Source of the DNA: a virus | Length of the DNA: 64,000 nt | Reading direction: 5' to 3' (one strand) | IMG/VR virus record: IMGVR_UViG_3300032326_001134 | Location: 51,111 to 115,110 of that record | Shown here: positions 35,709 through 42,162 of the stretch, one piece after another | Numbering within the stretch: position 1 is the stretch's first letter | Layout of the letters: each line of letters starts with the position of its first letter | Notes under the pieces: model-generated | Told to the model about the DNA's origin: nothing | Database searches by the model: none | What the model saw: the letters and a program-made list of their open reading frames with translations, nothing else | Position numbers and translations under genes: made by a program

Positions 35709-36103
35709 AAAATATATTCAAGACCACCCAGACACACCTAGTAACATCTCCGACTAATTTTCCTTCGGGAATTGCGGTTAAGACCAACAAGGCAACCTAT
35801 TGGATTAAAGACAATAAAAGATATAGGCTTATATCTGATAGGGCTTCTAAGTCTTGGGCATTTACAACGGTTAATGCAACAGAAGAGTCTTTATCTTTAA
35901 TTAAAATTGCTGGCAAGCTTGGATTTAGAGATGGCGCTTTGATAAAAAACATAGCAGATGGTAGAATATATTTAATATCGCAAAATAAAAAAAGGCATAT
36001 TGTAGACCCAGACGTATTTACCAAGTATGGTTTAGATAGATCAAAAACTATAGAGGTAAGTGAAGCAGAGTCAAATGCTCATGATTTAGGAGAAAATTTA
36101 TAA
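35705..36103 (+). CDS. Small repeat protein of the tail operon, 132 aa
   Basis: The protein begins within the stop of the glycosyltransferase gene, preceded by AGGAG. It holds two related units: ATYWIKDNKRYRLISDRASK with SWAF, and GRIYLISQNKKRHIVDPDVF with KYGL. Units of this kind (a short hairpin Y-x-I-x-x-x-x-K-R-x-I) occur in extracellular and fibre-associated proteins. Position suggests a virion or fibre-linked protein, possibly the substrate or partner of the glycosyltransferase. No catalytic motif is visible. Confidence 0.65.
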   Translation: MKNIFKTTQTHLVTSPTNFPSGIAVKTNKATYWIKDNKRYRLISDRASKSWAFTTVNATEESLSLIKIAGKLGFRDGALIKNIADGRIYLISQNKKRHIVDPDVFTKYGLDRSKTIEVSEAESNAHDLGENL

Positions 36104-36537
36104 TGGCAGAGACATGGAAGTCCGTAACATTTAATGAGGGTGCCCCACTTGACCCTAATGATTTAAATCAATTACAAACTAATTTAACAAATGTATTTAA
36201 TACATCAAAGTCACTATTAAATGCCACAAAAGACTCTAGCGGAACGAATAGAGTTGCCATCATAGATTCTGATACAGAAACTGTTCCTTTGAGCGGAAAA
36301 GCAAATGTCCCGTCGGCGGCATATGCAGTTACATTTAGCTCTTCCTTTAGCCCTTCTGTCGACATATCATTCACAGCCTCAGTTGGAGAAGCGCTGACTT
36401 CAAAAATGGGAACTGTCTCAGTAGCAGCAGTAGTTTCACCAAATACATTAAATGGCAAGATATACGTAACAACCAGTCTTGCATATGCTGGATCTATTAA
36501 AATAAACTGGATTGCAGCACAACTAAAAGACATCTAG
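36103..36537 (+). CDS. Tail fibre-type protein ending the structural operon
   Basis: The 144 aa protein starts with WKSVTFNEGAPLDPNDLNQL followed by QTNLTN, a lead often seen in phage fibre and collar proteins (a short helix after LDxNDLN). The remainder is a small beta domain (SVDISFTASVGEALTSKMGT, GSIKINWIAAQL). Its start overlaps the previous stop as TAATG. It is the last gene before a promoter/terminator region that divides tail and replication genes. Confidence 0.65.
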   Translation: MAETWKSVTFNEGAPLDPNDLNQLQTNLTNVFNTSKSLLNATKDSSGTNRVAIIDSDTETVPLSGKANVPSAAYAVTFSSSFSPSVDISFTASVGEALTSKMGTVSVAAVVSPNTLNGKIYVTTSLAYAGSIKINWIAAQLKDI

Positions 36538-36540
36538 TAC

Positions 36541-36568
36541 TTGACAGTACTTGGCAATATGCTACAAT
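36541..36568 (+). promoter_or_regulatory. Consensus-like promoter at the tail/replication boundary
   Basis: TTGACA (36541-36546), 16 bases, then TACAAT (36563-36568) with a TGC extension make one of the two best sigma70-type promoters in the window. A dyad GCTACAA-TTT-TTGTAGC (36561-36577) overlaps the -10 box and could be an operator. AGTACTTG is repeated over the -35 region. Confidence 0.75.
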
Positions 36569-36582
36569 TTTTGTAGCAAACA

Positions 36583-36606
36583 AAGTCACGACAACGTGAC
36601 TTTTTT
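36583..36606 (+). terminator. Hairpin terminator or attenuator before the replication genes
   Basis: AAGTCACG pairs with CGTGACTT around an ACAA tetraloop, followed by a T-run. It lies 15-20 bases downstream of the promoter start site and 20 bases before the next gene, so it can act on transcripts from the tail operon or attenuate the new promoter. Confidence 0.8.
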
Positions 36607-36623
36607 AATTTAAGGGATAATGC

Positions 36624-37439
36624 ATGTCTAACGACTTAAAATGGATGTTATCGTCAGATCAACAGTTTCCATATCAAGATGACAAAATGATTGAACTTTG
36701 GTTTAAGGTTATGAAATGGTTTAAGCCAGACGTGGTAGACTATTTAGGTGATACAGATGATCAGGCTTGCTATAGCAAGTACACCGAAGGCAAGCCAACT
36801 GAATTTTTAAAGGCATATAAAAATGATGATGTGGTAAATGATTTAGAGTTAATGATGAAAGACATGAGAATTGAAGCTAGTGGTGCAAGAGAATTTTATA
36901 CTAGAACAAGAAAAATGTTGCCAAAAGCTGAATTATTTTCTGCATTAGGAAATCACGATATTAGAATTTTTGATTATCTTGGAAAGAAAATTCCAGAATA
37001 TGCCAAGTACGTTACTCCAGAAGCTCTATGGAGTTTAGATTCATTGGGCTACGATTATATTTATTATGATAGCCTTCCTAAAAAACGCTTTGGAGATATT
37101 CACGTGCATCACGGTATGTCAATCTCTGCAACTGGAGCAGTAAGAAAAGATATGGAAGACATGCAGGTGTCTTTAATTAGAGGACACTCACACAGAATTG
37201 CTTCTCACATGGTTACCTACGAACTTAGAAATAACGGTAAAGGCGAAACATTAAGAGGTTATGAGATTGGTCACATGTGTGACGAAAAGGGTCCAGGAAT
37301 GAAGTATACTCAGCACCACGATTGGCAAAAGGGATTTGCTATTGCTCATATTGAAAATGGAAAGTATCCACACGTTCAAATGATTCACGTATCTCCAAAC
37401 TATACATGCGTGGTTGATGGAAAGACGTTTAGCCTATAA
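36624..37439 (+). CDS. Calcineurin-like metallophosphoesterase
   Basis: The 271 aa protein carries the metallophosphatase motifs in order: SSDQQFPY near residue 12, DYLGDTDDQ near 40, ALGNHD near 112, HVHHG near 159 and GHSHR near 187. These bind two metal ions and hydrolyse phosphoester bonds; phage members include nucleases and phosphatases. It opens the replication operon after the boundary terminator, with AAGGGATAA as weak ribosome binding site. A DNA-processing role is likely from context, but the substrate cannot be read from sequence. Confidence 0.88.
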   Translation: MSNDLKWMLSSDQQFPYQDDKMIELWFKVMKWFKPDVVDYLGDTDDQACYSKYTEGKPTEFLKAYKNDDVVNDLELMMKDMRIEASGAREFYTRTRKMLPKAELFSALGNHDIRIFDYLGKKIPEYAKYVTPEALWSLDSLGYDYIYYDSLPKKRFGDIHVHHGMSISATGAVRKDMEDMQVSLIRGHSHRIASHMVTYELRNNGKGETLRGYEIGHMCDEKGPGMKYTQHHDWQKGFAIAHIENGKYPHVQMIHVSPNYTCVVDGKTFSL

Positions 37440-37624
37440 TGTGGTGCTCTAAATGTAATGGAAGAGTTTTTGTTGACAGAGTATTTTCTCAAAAACTACA
37501 TGTTGAACTTTTTTGTATGCTTTGTGGAAAAAGGTGGATGATAAATAAAGAGACAAGTAGGTTTGGTAAATGGTTAGAAAAAAAAGACCAGGAACTCGCA
37601 AAAAGTTTCTCTATTTCTTCTTAA
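37439..37624 (+). CDS. Zinc-ribbon protein, 61 aa
   Basis: Cys-x2-Cys near the start (WCSKC) and Cys-x2-Cys at about 29-32 (FCMLCGKRW) form a four-cysteine zinc ribbon. The start codon overlaps the upstream stop. Its end overlaps the next gene by 55 bp in another frame. Zinc ribbons like this bind nucleic acid or proteins, and small ones are common in the early genes of actinophages. No specific role is known. Confidence 0.7.
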   Translation: MWCSKCNGRVFVDRVFSQKLHVELFCMLCGKRWMINKETSRFGKWLEKKDQELAKSFSISS

Positions 37625-38049
37625 ATAATAAACTTCATAAGGTAATTAGATCATCAAGATCCAAAGATGAGTTAATGGCCTGGTGCTATCTAGATAAAAA
37701 AAGAGTTCTATATTCATTTCAAGATGTGCAAAAAAACATGGAAAATGCATACACAATGAAACAGGTTGGAGAGATCTTAGGTAGACACAAAGTAACCCTA
37801 GAGGAATATATTTTACAGGGCAAGATTAGCCAGCCCCAAAGAATTTACCCAATAGGTAACCCAGAAAGCAAATGGTATAAATTTATGTTTAGTGAATCTA
37901 ATATAATTAAAGTCCATGAGTATATACTGGAGGCTGGGTATTCTAATAATTTACCTTCAAAGGCAGAATTAAAAGCACTTCTCAAAAACAATATGATATT
38001 GTATACTAAGACAGAAGGCGGATTTGTTCCAGTCTGGAAGGCGGACTAG
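37570..38049 (+). CDS. Putative DNA-binding protein with MerR/excisionase-like helix-turn-helix
   Basis: The 159 aa protein is basic (MVRKKRPGTRKKFLYFFLN) and has AYTMKQVGEILGRHKVTLEE followed by YILQGKISQPQRIYP and a wing-like strand, the pattern of winged helix domains of the HTH_17 type. The overlap with the upstream gene is long; starts further inside are possible. It may regulate transcription or act in DNA handling. Position in the early operon suits either. Confidence 0.7.
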   Translation: MVRKKRPGTRKKFLYFFLNNKLHKVIRSSRSKDELMAWCYLDKKRVLYSFQDVQKNMENAYTMKQVGEILGRHKVTLEEYILQGKISQPQRIYPIGNPESKWYKFMFSESNIIKVHEYILEAGYSNNLPSKAELKALLKNNMILYTKTEGGFVPVWKAD

Positions 38050-38162
38050 TGTCCAGTAGGTTTATTGTATGTGATTTGTGTAGTAAAGAAATAGAAGTAC
38101 GTTGGGGAATATTTGCAAGCGATACGCTTCAAAGACATTTAAGGGCGGAGCATAAAGAATGA
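38049..38162 (+). CDS. 37 aa C2H2-type zinc finger protein
   Basis: GTG at 38049 overlaps the upstream stop and the frame ends in ATGA with the next gene. The peptide has Cys-x2-Cys (VCDLC) and, 18 residues on, His-x4-His (LQRHLRAEH), a complete C2H2 finger with a longer than usual loop. It is shorter than most gene finders accept, yet both junctions are the coupled type used across this operon. A DNA- or RNA-binding role is likely. Confidence 0.62.
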   Translation: MSSRFIVCDLCSKEIEVRWGIFASDTLQRHLRAEHKE

Positions 38163-38365
38163 CAGAGACAAGAGTTAAAGTAGACTTATCATTTACTCGA
38201 AATTTAGGAAACTATGAGAGTATTAAAATAGGGGTAGGCATTGAGGACGATGTACGACAGGGAGAAACTGTCGATACAGCAACTGAGCGTGTTTACAAAT
38301 TTGTTGAAGACAAGCTTATCCAGAAAACACAAGAAATAGAAGAAGAGCTAAAGAGTGGCAAATAG
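38159..38365 (+). CDS. Small conserved actinophage-type protein, 68 aa
   Basis: The protein (VKVDLSFTRNLGNYESIKIG, then a C-terminal helix VYKFVEDKLIQKTQEIEEEL) has one beta sheet and one helix. It lies just upstream of the helicase genes and overlaps both neighbours. The strand pattern S-F-T-R-N-L-G-N-Y-E-S-I-K-I is one I associate with small proteins near phage replication genes, but no biochemical role is known to me. Confidence 0.72.
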   Translation: MTETRVKVDLSFTRNLGNYESIKIGVGIEDDVRQGETVDTATERVYKFVEDKLIQKTQEIEEELKSGK

Positions 38366-38672
38366 TAAAGAGCCATATATTCTTTTAAGCATGTATCAAA
38401 ACATGTATCAGGAAAAATATGGCAAGATGCCCTTTCTAAATAAATACAGAGAAAAGTGGGCTATGCAAGATGTCATTGATAGTGTAGGATATGCTCGTGC
38501 AAAAGAATTATTGGAATACTATTTTACCACTGGAAAGCATGGTCATCCAATTCAATTCTTCTTTTTTAATTTTGATAAAATTGATATAATGCAAATAGAA
38601 ATTGCAAAAGATAAGAAAAACAGAAAGGCTTTACAAGAAGCCACAAAGAGATTAGTTGAGGGTGAAGAGTGA
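38355..38672 (+). CDS. Small helical protein before DnaB, possible helicase loader
   Basis: The frame starts with GTG at 38355, 11 bp inside the upstream gene, and its stop overlaps the helicase GTG. The 105 aa product is helical (LNKYREKWAMQDVIDSVGYA, RAKELLEYYFTTGKHGHPIQ, then FFFFNFDKI) with no Walker motif. Small helical genes directly before a phage DnaB often encode loaders or primosome partners. That role is inferred only from position and coupling. Confidence 0.68.
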   Translation: MANSKEPYILLSMYQNMYQEKYGKMPFLNKYREKWAMQDVIDSVGYARAKELLEYYFTTGKHGHPIQFFFFNFDKIDIMQIEIAKDKKNRKALQEATKRLVEGEE

Positions 38673-39907
38673 ATACAGAAGCAACAGTAATATCAGCAGT
38701 TTGCAAAAACAAAGACATAAGTACTTTGCTTGCAGACAATGTTGATGATTTATTTACTTCACATAAAGACGTGTGGGATGGATTAAAGTCTTACTACTAT
38801 AAATTTAAAGCAGTTCCAGAGATTGGAATCCTGCAAGAAAAGTTTAAAGACTTCGACCCAGACACTAATGTTAAAGCCGAGACTGGCTACTATTTAGATA
38901 AATTAAAAAATGAGTATCTGTCCTCTAGGCTAAAATCAATTATGTTACAAGGTGGCGCTGCCCTTAAAGAAGACGCAGCTTCCAGAGTTTTGTCAGATAT
39001 GCAAAGTAAACTTGCTGGGCTTTCTAGATTTACTAATAACGTAAGAGACTTAGATGTAACAGACCTAGATGCAGCAGAGCGACACTTCATGTCAGTAAAA
39101 GATAGATCAGCAGCAATGGGTGGAAGCCCTGGAATTAAAACTGGATTTCAAGCAATAGATACAGCGTACCCAACTGGAATGGCTCCAGGTCATTTAATTG
39201 TTGCAATTGGTTGGCCAGGAAAGGGTAAGACATGGTTTACTTCTTATCTTGCGTGTAAGGCTTGGGAGCAAGGCTTTAAGCCAATGATTATCTCTCTAGA
39301 AATGTCACCAGAAAATATGCGTGATCGTATTTACACAATGCTAGGGTCAGGGCTATTTAAAGCAAGCGATTTATCTAAGGGAGATATTAATATTGATGAC
39401 TTTAAGTCATGGGGTCAAAAGAAATTTGAAGGAAAAAATAGTTTTGTTTTAGTTTCTAATGAAGGAGCTGGCGATGTTACACCTGCCACAATTCAAGGTA
39501 AGATTGACCAGCATAAACCAGACTTGGTTATTTTAGACTACCACCAATTGTTTAATGACAATAAAAGAAGTAATTCAGAAGTAGAAAGAAATAGAAACGT
39601 ATCTCGTGAATTTAAGTTGTTGGCTGTAACAAATAATATCCCAGTTATTGACATTACAGCAGCAACCGCAGACGACATATCAGATCAAGATAATCCACCA
39701 ATGATGTCTCAAGTTGCTTGGTCGAAGGCAATTGAATACGATGCAGATATGGCACTTGCGGTACATAGACACCCAGGCACAAATTTAATTGAAATTGTTT
39801 CTAGAAAGAATAGGCATGGGCATGAATTTGCTTTCCATCTAGACTGGGACATTAATCGAGGCGTTATTAAAGAGTTATATGACTACGTACCATCACAAGC
39901 AAATTAA
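38669..39907 (+). CDS. dnaB: Replicative DNA helicase, DnaB type
   Basis: The 412 aa protein has an N-terminal helical domain to about residue 130 and a RecA-like core with Walker A GWPGKGKT (181-188), a Walker B VILDYHQLF, and a C-terminal DMALAVHRHPGT then VSRKNRHGHEF segment typical of DnaB motif 4. A hexamer should unwind DNA at the fork, working with the primase two genes on. The GTG start overlaps the upstream stop (GTGA). The N-terminal domain is shorter than in bacterial DnaB, as is usual in phages. Confidence 0.92.
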   Translation: MNTEATVISAVCKNKDISTLLADNVDDLFTSHKDVWDGLKSYYYKFKAVPEIGILQEKFKDFDPDTNVKAETGYYLDKLKNEYLSSRLKSIMLQGGAALKEDAASRVLSDMQSKLAGLSRFTNNVRDLDVTDLDAAERHFMSVKDRSAAMGGSPGIKTGFQAIDTAYPTGMAPGHLIVAIGWPGKGKTWFTSYLACKAWEQGFKPMIISLEMSPENMRDRIYTMLGSGLFKASDLSKGDINIDDFKSWGQKKFEGKNSFVLVSNEGAGDVTPATIQGKIDQHKPDLVILDYHQLFNDNKRSNSEVERNRNVSREFKLLAVTNNIPVIDITAATADDISDQDNPPMMSQVAWSKAIEYDADMALAVHRHPGTNLIEIVSRKNRHGHEFAFHLDWDINRGVIKELYDYVPSQAN

Positions 39908-40190
39908 AAGATTTCAAATTGATGTAGAGTTCAAAGATGACTCAGACATGATTAGAATTAAAAATCAATACGAAAACATGCTAACTCATCAAATGAGGGA
40001 TAAAGGATATTCAAGGGTCCTTGACATAGACACCGCCTTTTCGGTAGAATTTACAGGACAAACGTGGAGGTTCTTAATGACACTTCATGGTGTATACACA
40101 GGAAGGAAGAAGGCATGGCACTCAGAGGGATTAACACAGGGCAAGCTAATACCACGCAGTATGCACCAAACCATATCAAATCAGTCGTAA
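39879..40190 (+). CDS. Small protein overlapping helicase and primase genes
   Basis: The 103 aa frame begins 28 bp inside the helicase gene and ends 75 bp inside the primase gene. Its N-terminal half reads like a small alpha/beta domain (QIKRFQIDVEFKDDSDMIRI, then FSVEFTGQTWRFLMTLHGVY). The first 80 codons fill what would otherwise be a 207 bp gap between helicase and primase, so it is probably real. Function is unknown. Confidence 0.6.
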   Translation: MTTYHHKQIKRFQIDVEFKDDSDMIRIKNQYENMLTHQMRDKGYSRVLDIDTAFSVEFTGQTWRFLMTLHGVYTGRKKAWHSEGLTQGKLIPRSMHQTISNQS

Positions 40191-41113
40191 AAGAAATAGG
40201 CTTAAGAGTAATAAGCGAGTCTAATAACAACTTAGTAATATATTGTCCATTTCATAATAACACCCATAGCCCAAGCTTCTATATAAGCGAAGAAAATGGA
40301 GCATGGCTTTGCTTTAACCCTTCATGTGGAGAAACTGGAAACATAGTTCAGTTGGTTAAGCGTATTGCAAATAAAAACGATTTTGAAGCCATCAGGCTAA
40401 TTACATCAAAAGAGTCCCAGGCTTTAGATAATTTTGATGAAACACTAAGTCAAATGTTCGAGGAGAAGCCAGACTTTATAGAATTTGATCAAAGTAAACT
40501 TGACGCTTTATTTTTAGAGTTAACATTAAATAAGCCTGCTAGAGATTATTTTGAATCTCGTGGAATCAATCAAGAGTCAATGACTCATTTTAAATTAGGT
40601 TATTCAGAGGCACAAGGCATGGTCATCGTTCCAGTTCATAGTCCAAATGGAACACCAGTAGGTTTAGTTGGTAGATCAATATCAGAAAAGAAATTTAAGA
40701 ATAGTACAAACTTGCCAAAGAACAAAACTTTATTTAACATTCATAGAGCAAAAAGAATTGGTGATCAGGTCATCATCGTTGAATCTAGTTTTGATGCAAT
40801 AAGAATACATCAGGCTGGATTCCCAAATGTTATTGCAACTTTAGGTGGACATATATCTACAGACAACTTAAATCTATTAAATAGACATTTTAATAAAGTA
40901 GTTATCATGACTGATGCAGACCAAGCTGGCAGAGAATTAGGAATATCAATTTCTAATAAATTAAAGAATAAAGACATCTTGTGGGCTTCGTGTTCTTATG
41001 GTAAGATATACCCTCATGATGCAAAAGATGCAGGAGATATGACTGAAGAAGAAATTAAGCTTTGTATTAACAATGCTGTTTCTGACATAGAATACAAATC
41101 CTGGAGCTTGTGA
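40115..41113 (+). CDS. dnaG: DNA primase, DnaG type
   Basis: ATG 40115 has a strong GGAAGGAAGAAGG region upstream, so I prefer it over GTG 40064. The 332 aa protein contains a CHC2 zinc finger (Cys44, His47, Cys66, Cys71) and a TOPRIM core (VIIVESSFDAI and VVIMTDADQAGREL) with catalytic Glu and Asp-x-Asp. It lacks the bacterial C-terminal helicase-binding domain. It makes RNA primers for the phage polymerase. The stop TGA at 41111-41113 is also the TGn part of the next promoter. Confidence 0.92.
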   Translation: MALRGINTGQANTTQYAPNHIKSVVKEIGLRVISESNNNLVIYCPFHNNTHSPSFYISEENGAWLCFNPSCGETGNIVQLVKRIANKNDFEAIRLITSKESQALDNFDETLSQMFEEKPDFIEFDQSKLDALFLELTLNKPARDYFESRGINQESMTHFKLGYSEAQGMVIVPVHSPNGTPVGLVGRSISEKKFKNSTNLPKNKTLFNIHRAKRIGDQVIIVESSFDAIRIHQAGFPNVIATLGGHISTDNLNLLNRHFNKVVIMTDADQAGRELGISISNKLKNKDILWASCSYGKIYPHDAKDAGDMTEEEIKLCINNAVSDIEYKSWSL

Positions 41114-41119
41114 TATAAT
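41111..41119 (+). promoter_or_regulatory. Extended -10 promoter of the ssb gene
   Basis: TGATATAAT at 41111-41119 uses the primase stop codon as its TGn element. The 5' leader of about 43 bases contains a hairpin GATGG/CCATC (41129-41145) and an AGAGGA ribosome binding site. Confidence 0.65.
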
Positions 41120-41168
41120 AAAGTAACAGATGGATTTATACCATCAAATATAGAAAAGAGGAAATAAA

Positions 41169-41834
41169 ATGGGTCTAGTAAAAGGACTAAAAGATTTAAA
41201 TAAGGTAATGGATAAACCGCAATCATCTGGCGGTGACGGAACAAAAGCTCGTTGGGTAAAACTAGATGACTCAGAAAGTGTAAAGATTAGATTTCTTCAA
41301 GAACTGGATCCAGACTCACCACACTATAATGAAAAAAATAGTTTAGGATTCATTGCAGTAGAACACACAAACCCTAAAGATTACAAGCGAAAAGCATTGT
41401 GCACAATTGACGATCAAGGAAAATGCTGGGGTTGTGAACAACACAGAAAAGATTACAAGGCTGGATGGAAGGGACGTTCACGTCTATACATCAATGTTCT
41501 TGTAGATGATGGCAAAGAAGAACCGTATGTTGCTATCTTGTCTCAGGGAAGTAGCGGAAAGACTATTACCCCAACACTAATTGAATATGCTGGCGAAATG
41601 GGTAGCATTTCAAACTTAGTGTGGCGCATTAAGCGTACAGGCACAAAAACAGATACAAGCTACACAGCAATTCCATTAGCAAAAGACGAATCTCCTTTTG
41701 ATTCCTCTAGCTTGGAACTGTACGAATTAGAAAAGGTTGCAGTTCGTGACTTACCCTACACAGAACAAGATGCCTTTTTTAATGGCGAAGGCGGAGAAGA
41801 TCAGTCTTCAGGCTCAGGTAGCGTAGAGTGGTAA
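41169..41834 (+). CDS. Single-stranded DNA-binding protein, T4 gp32-like
   Basis: The 221 aa protein has a basic N-terminus, a core KARWVKLDDSESVKIRFLQE, a zinc site formed by His66, Cys78, Cys86 and Cys89 (compare His64, Cys77, Cys87, Cys90 of T4 gp32), WKGRSRLYINVLVDD and an acidic, Gly/Ser-rich C-terminal tail (EGGEDQSSGSGSVEW) for partner binding. It should coat ssDNA at the fork and in recombination with the phage RecA. It has its own promoter and is followed by a very stable hairpin and a tRNA gene. Confidence 0.9.
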   Translation: MGLVKGLKDLNKVMDKPQSSGGDGTKARWVKLDDSESVKIRFLQELDPDSPHYNEKNSLGFIAVEHTNPKDYKRKALCTIDDQGKCWGCEQHRKDYKAGWKGRSRLYINVLVDDGKEEPYVAILSQGSSGKTITPTLIEYAGEMGSISNLVWRIKRTGTKTDTSYTAIPLAKDESPFDSSSLELYELEKVAVRDLPYTEQDAFFNGEGGEDQSSGSGSVEW

Positions 41835-41838
41835 AAAG

Positions 41839-41860
41839 GTGGGGCGGGAAACCGCCCCAC
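41839..41860 (+). other. Perfect 9 bp RNA hairpin with GAAA loop
   Basis: GTGGGGCGG pairs with CCGCCCCAC around a GAAA tetraloop. It begins five bases after the ssb stop and ends three bases before the tRNA. There is no U-tract, so it may be an mRNA 3'-end stabiliser or processing signal rather than a classic terminator. Confidence 0.75.
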
Positions 41861-41863
41861 TCT

Positions 41864-41936
41864 GCCAGGGTAGCCCAGCGGTAGAGGCGATAGACTTAAA
41901 ATTTATAAAGCGTGGGTTCGAATCCCACCCTTGGTA
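41864..41936 (+). tRNA. tRNA with UAA anticodon (Leu, UUA codons), short variable loop
   Basis: The 73-base gene folds into a cloverleaf: acceptor GCCAGGG/CCTTGGT, a D stem of about three pairs (GCC/GGC), anticodon stem ATAGA/TTTAT with loop CTTAAAA (anticodon UAA), a five-base variable region and a perfect T stem GTGGG/CCCAC with TTCGAAT. The discriminator is A and no CCA is encoded. Leu tRNAs normally have a long variable arm, which is missing here. It would help read UUA, a codon that suits this AT-rich phage. Confidence 0.85.
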
Positions 41937-41955
41937 CTAGAAAGAAAAGGCGGAA

Positions 41956-42162
41956 ATGATTAATCTAGAGATACCAGATCCATTTACAACATTTGTAGCT
42001 AATAAGTACTCTAATTACAAAGGAATGATTTATGACTTCTTTGCAAAAGAGTGGTATTTAAAAGCTGCATGTTGCGGAGAAGAATTATATGCTCCAAATA
42101 AAAAGACTATGACAAAGATTAGACTTTATCATACAAGAAACGAATGCTTGGGAGGATACTAA
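41956..42162 (+). CDS. Small protein between tRNA and polymerase, 68 aa
   Basis: The gene begins 20 bases after the tRNA, with AAGGCGG as ribosome binding site, and its stop overlaps the polymerase start (TAATG). The protein has aromatic residues, a CC pair (LKAACCGEELYAPNKK) and no clear domain. As it lies directly downstream of a tRNA, its mRNA 5' end may be made by tRNA processing. Unknown function. Confidence 0.68.
   Translation: MINLEIPDPFTTFVANKYSNYKGMIYDFFAKEWYLKAACCGEELYAPNKKTMTKIRLYHTRNECLGGY

Noticed and set aside
40064-40114. GTG start at 40064 for the primase
   Set aside because: ATG 40115 has a strong GGAAGGA-type site and begins just before the conserved region.
41839-41860. 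Hairpin after ssb as a rho-independent terminator
   Set aside because: The bases after the stem are TCTGCC, with no U-tract, and the tRNA begins three bases later.
41864-41936. tRNA as an ochre suppressor
   Set aside because: The anticodon is UAA, which reads UUA (Leu). An ochre suppressor would need UUA as anticodon.
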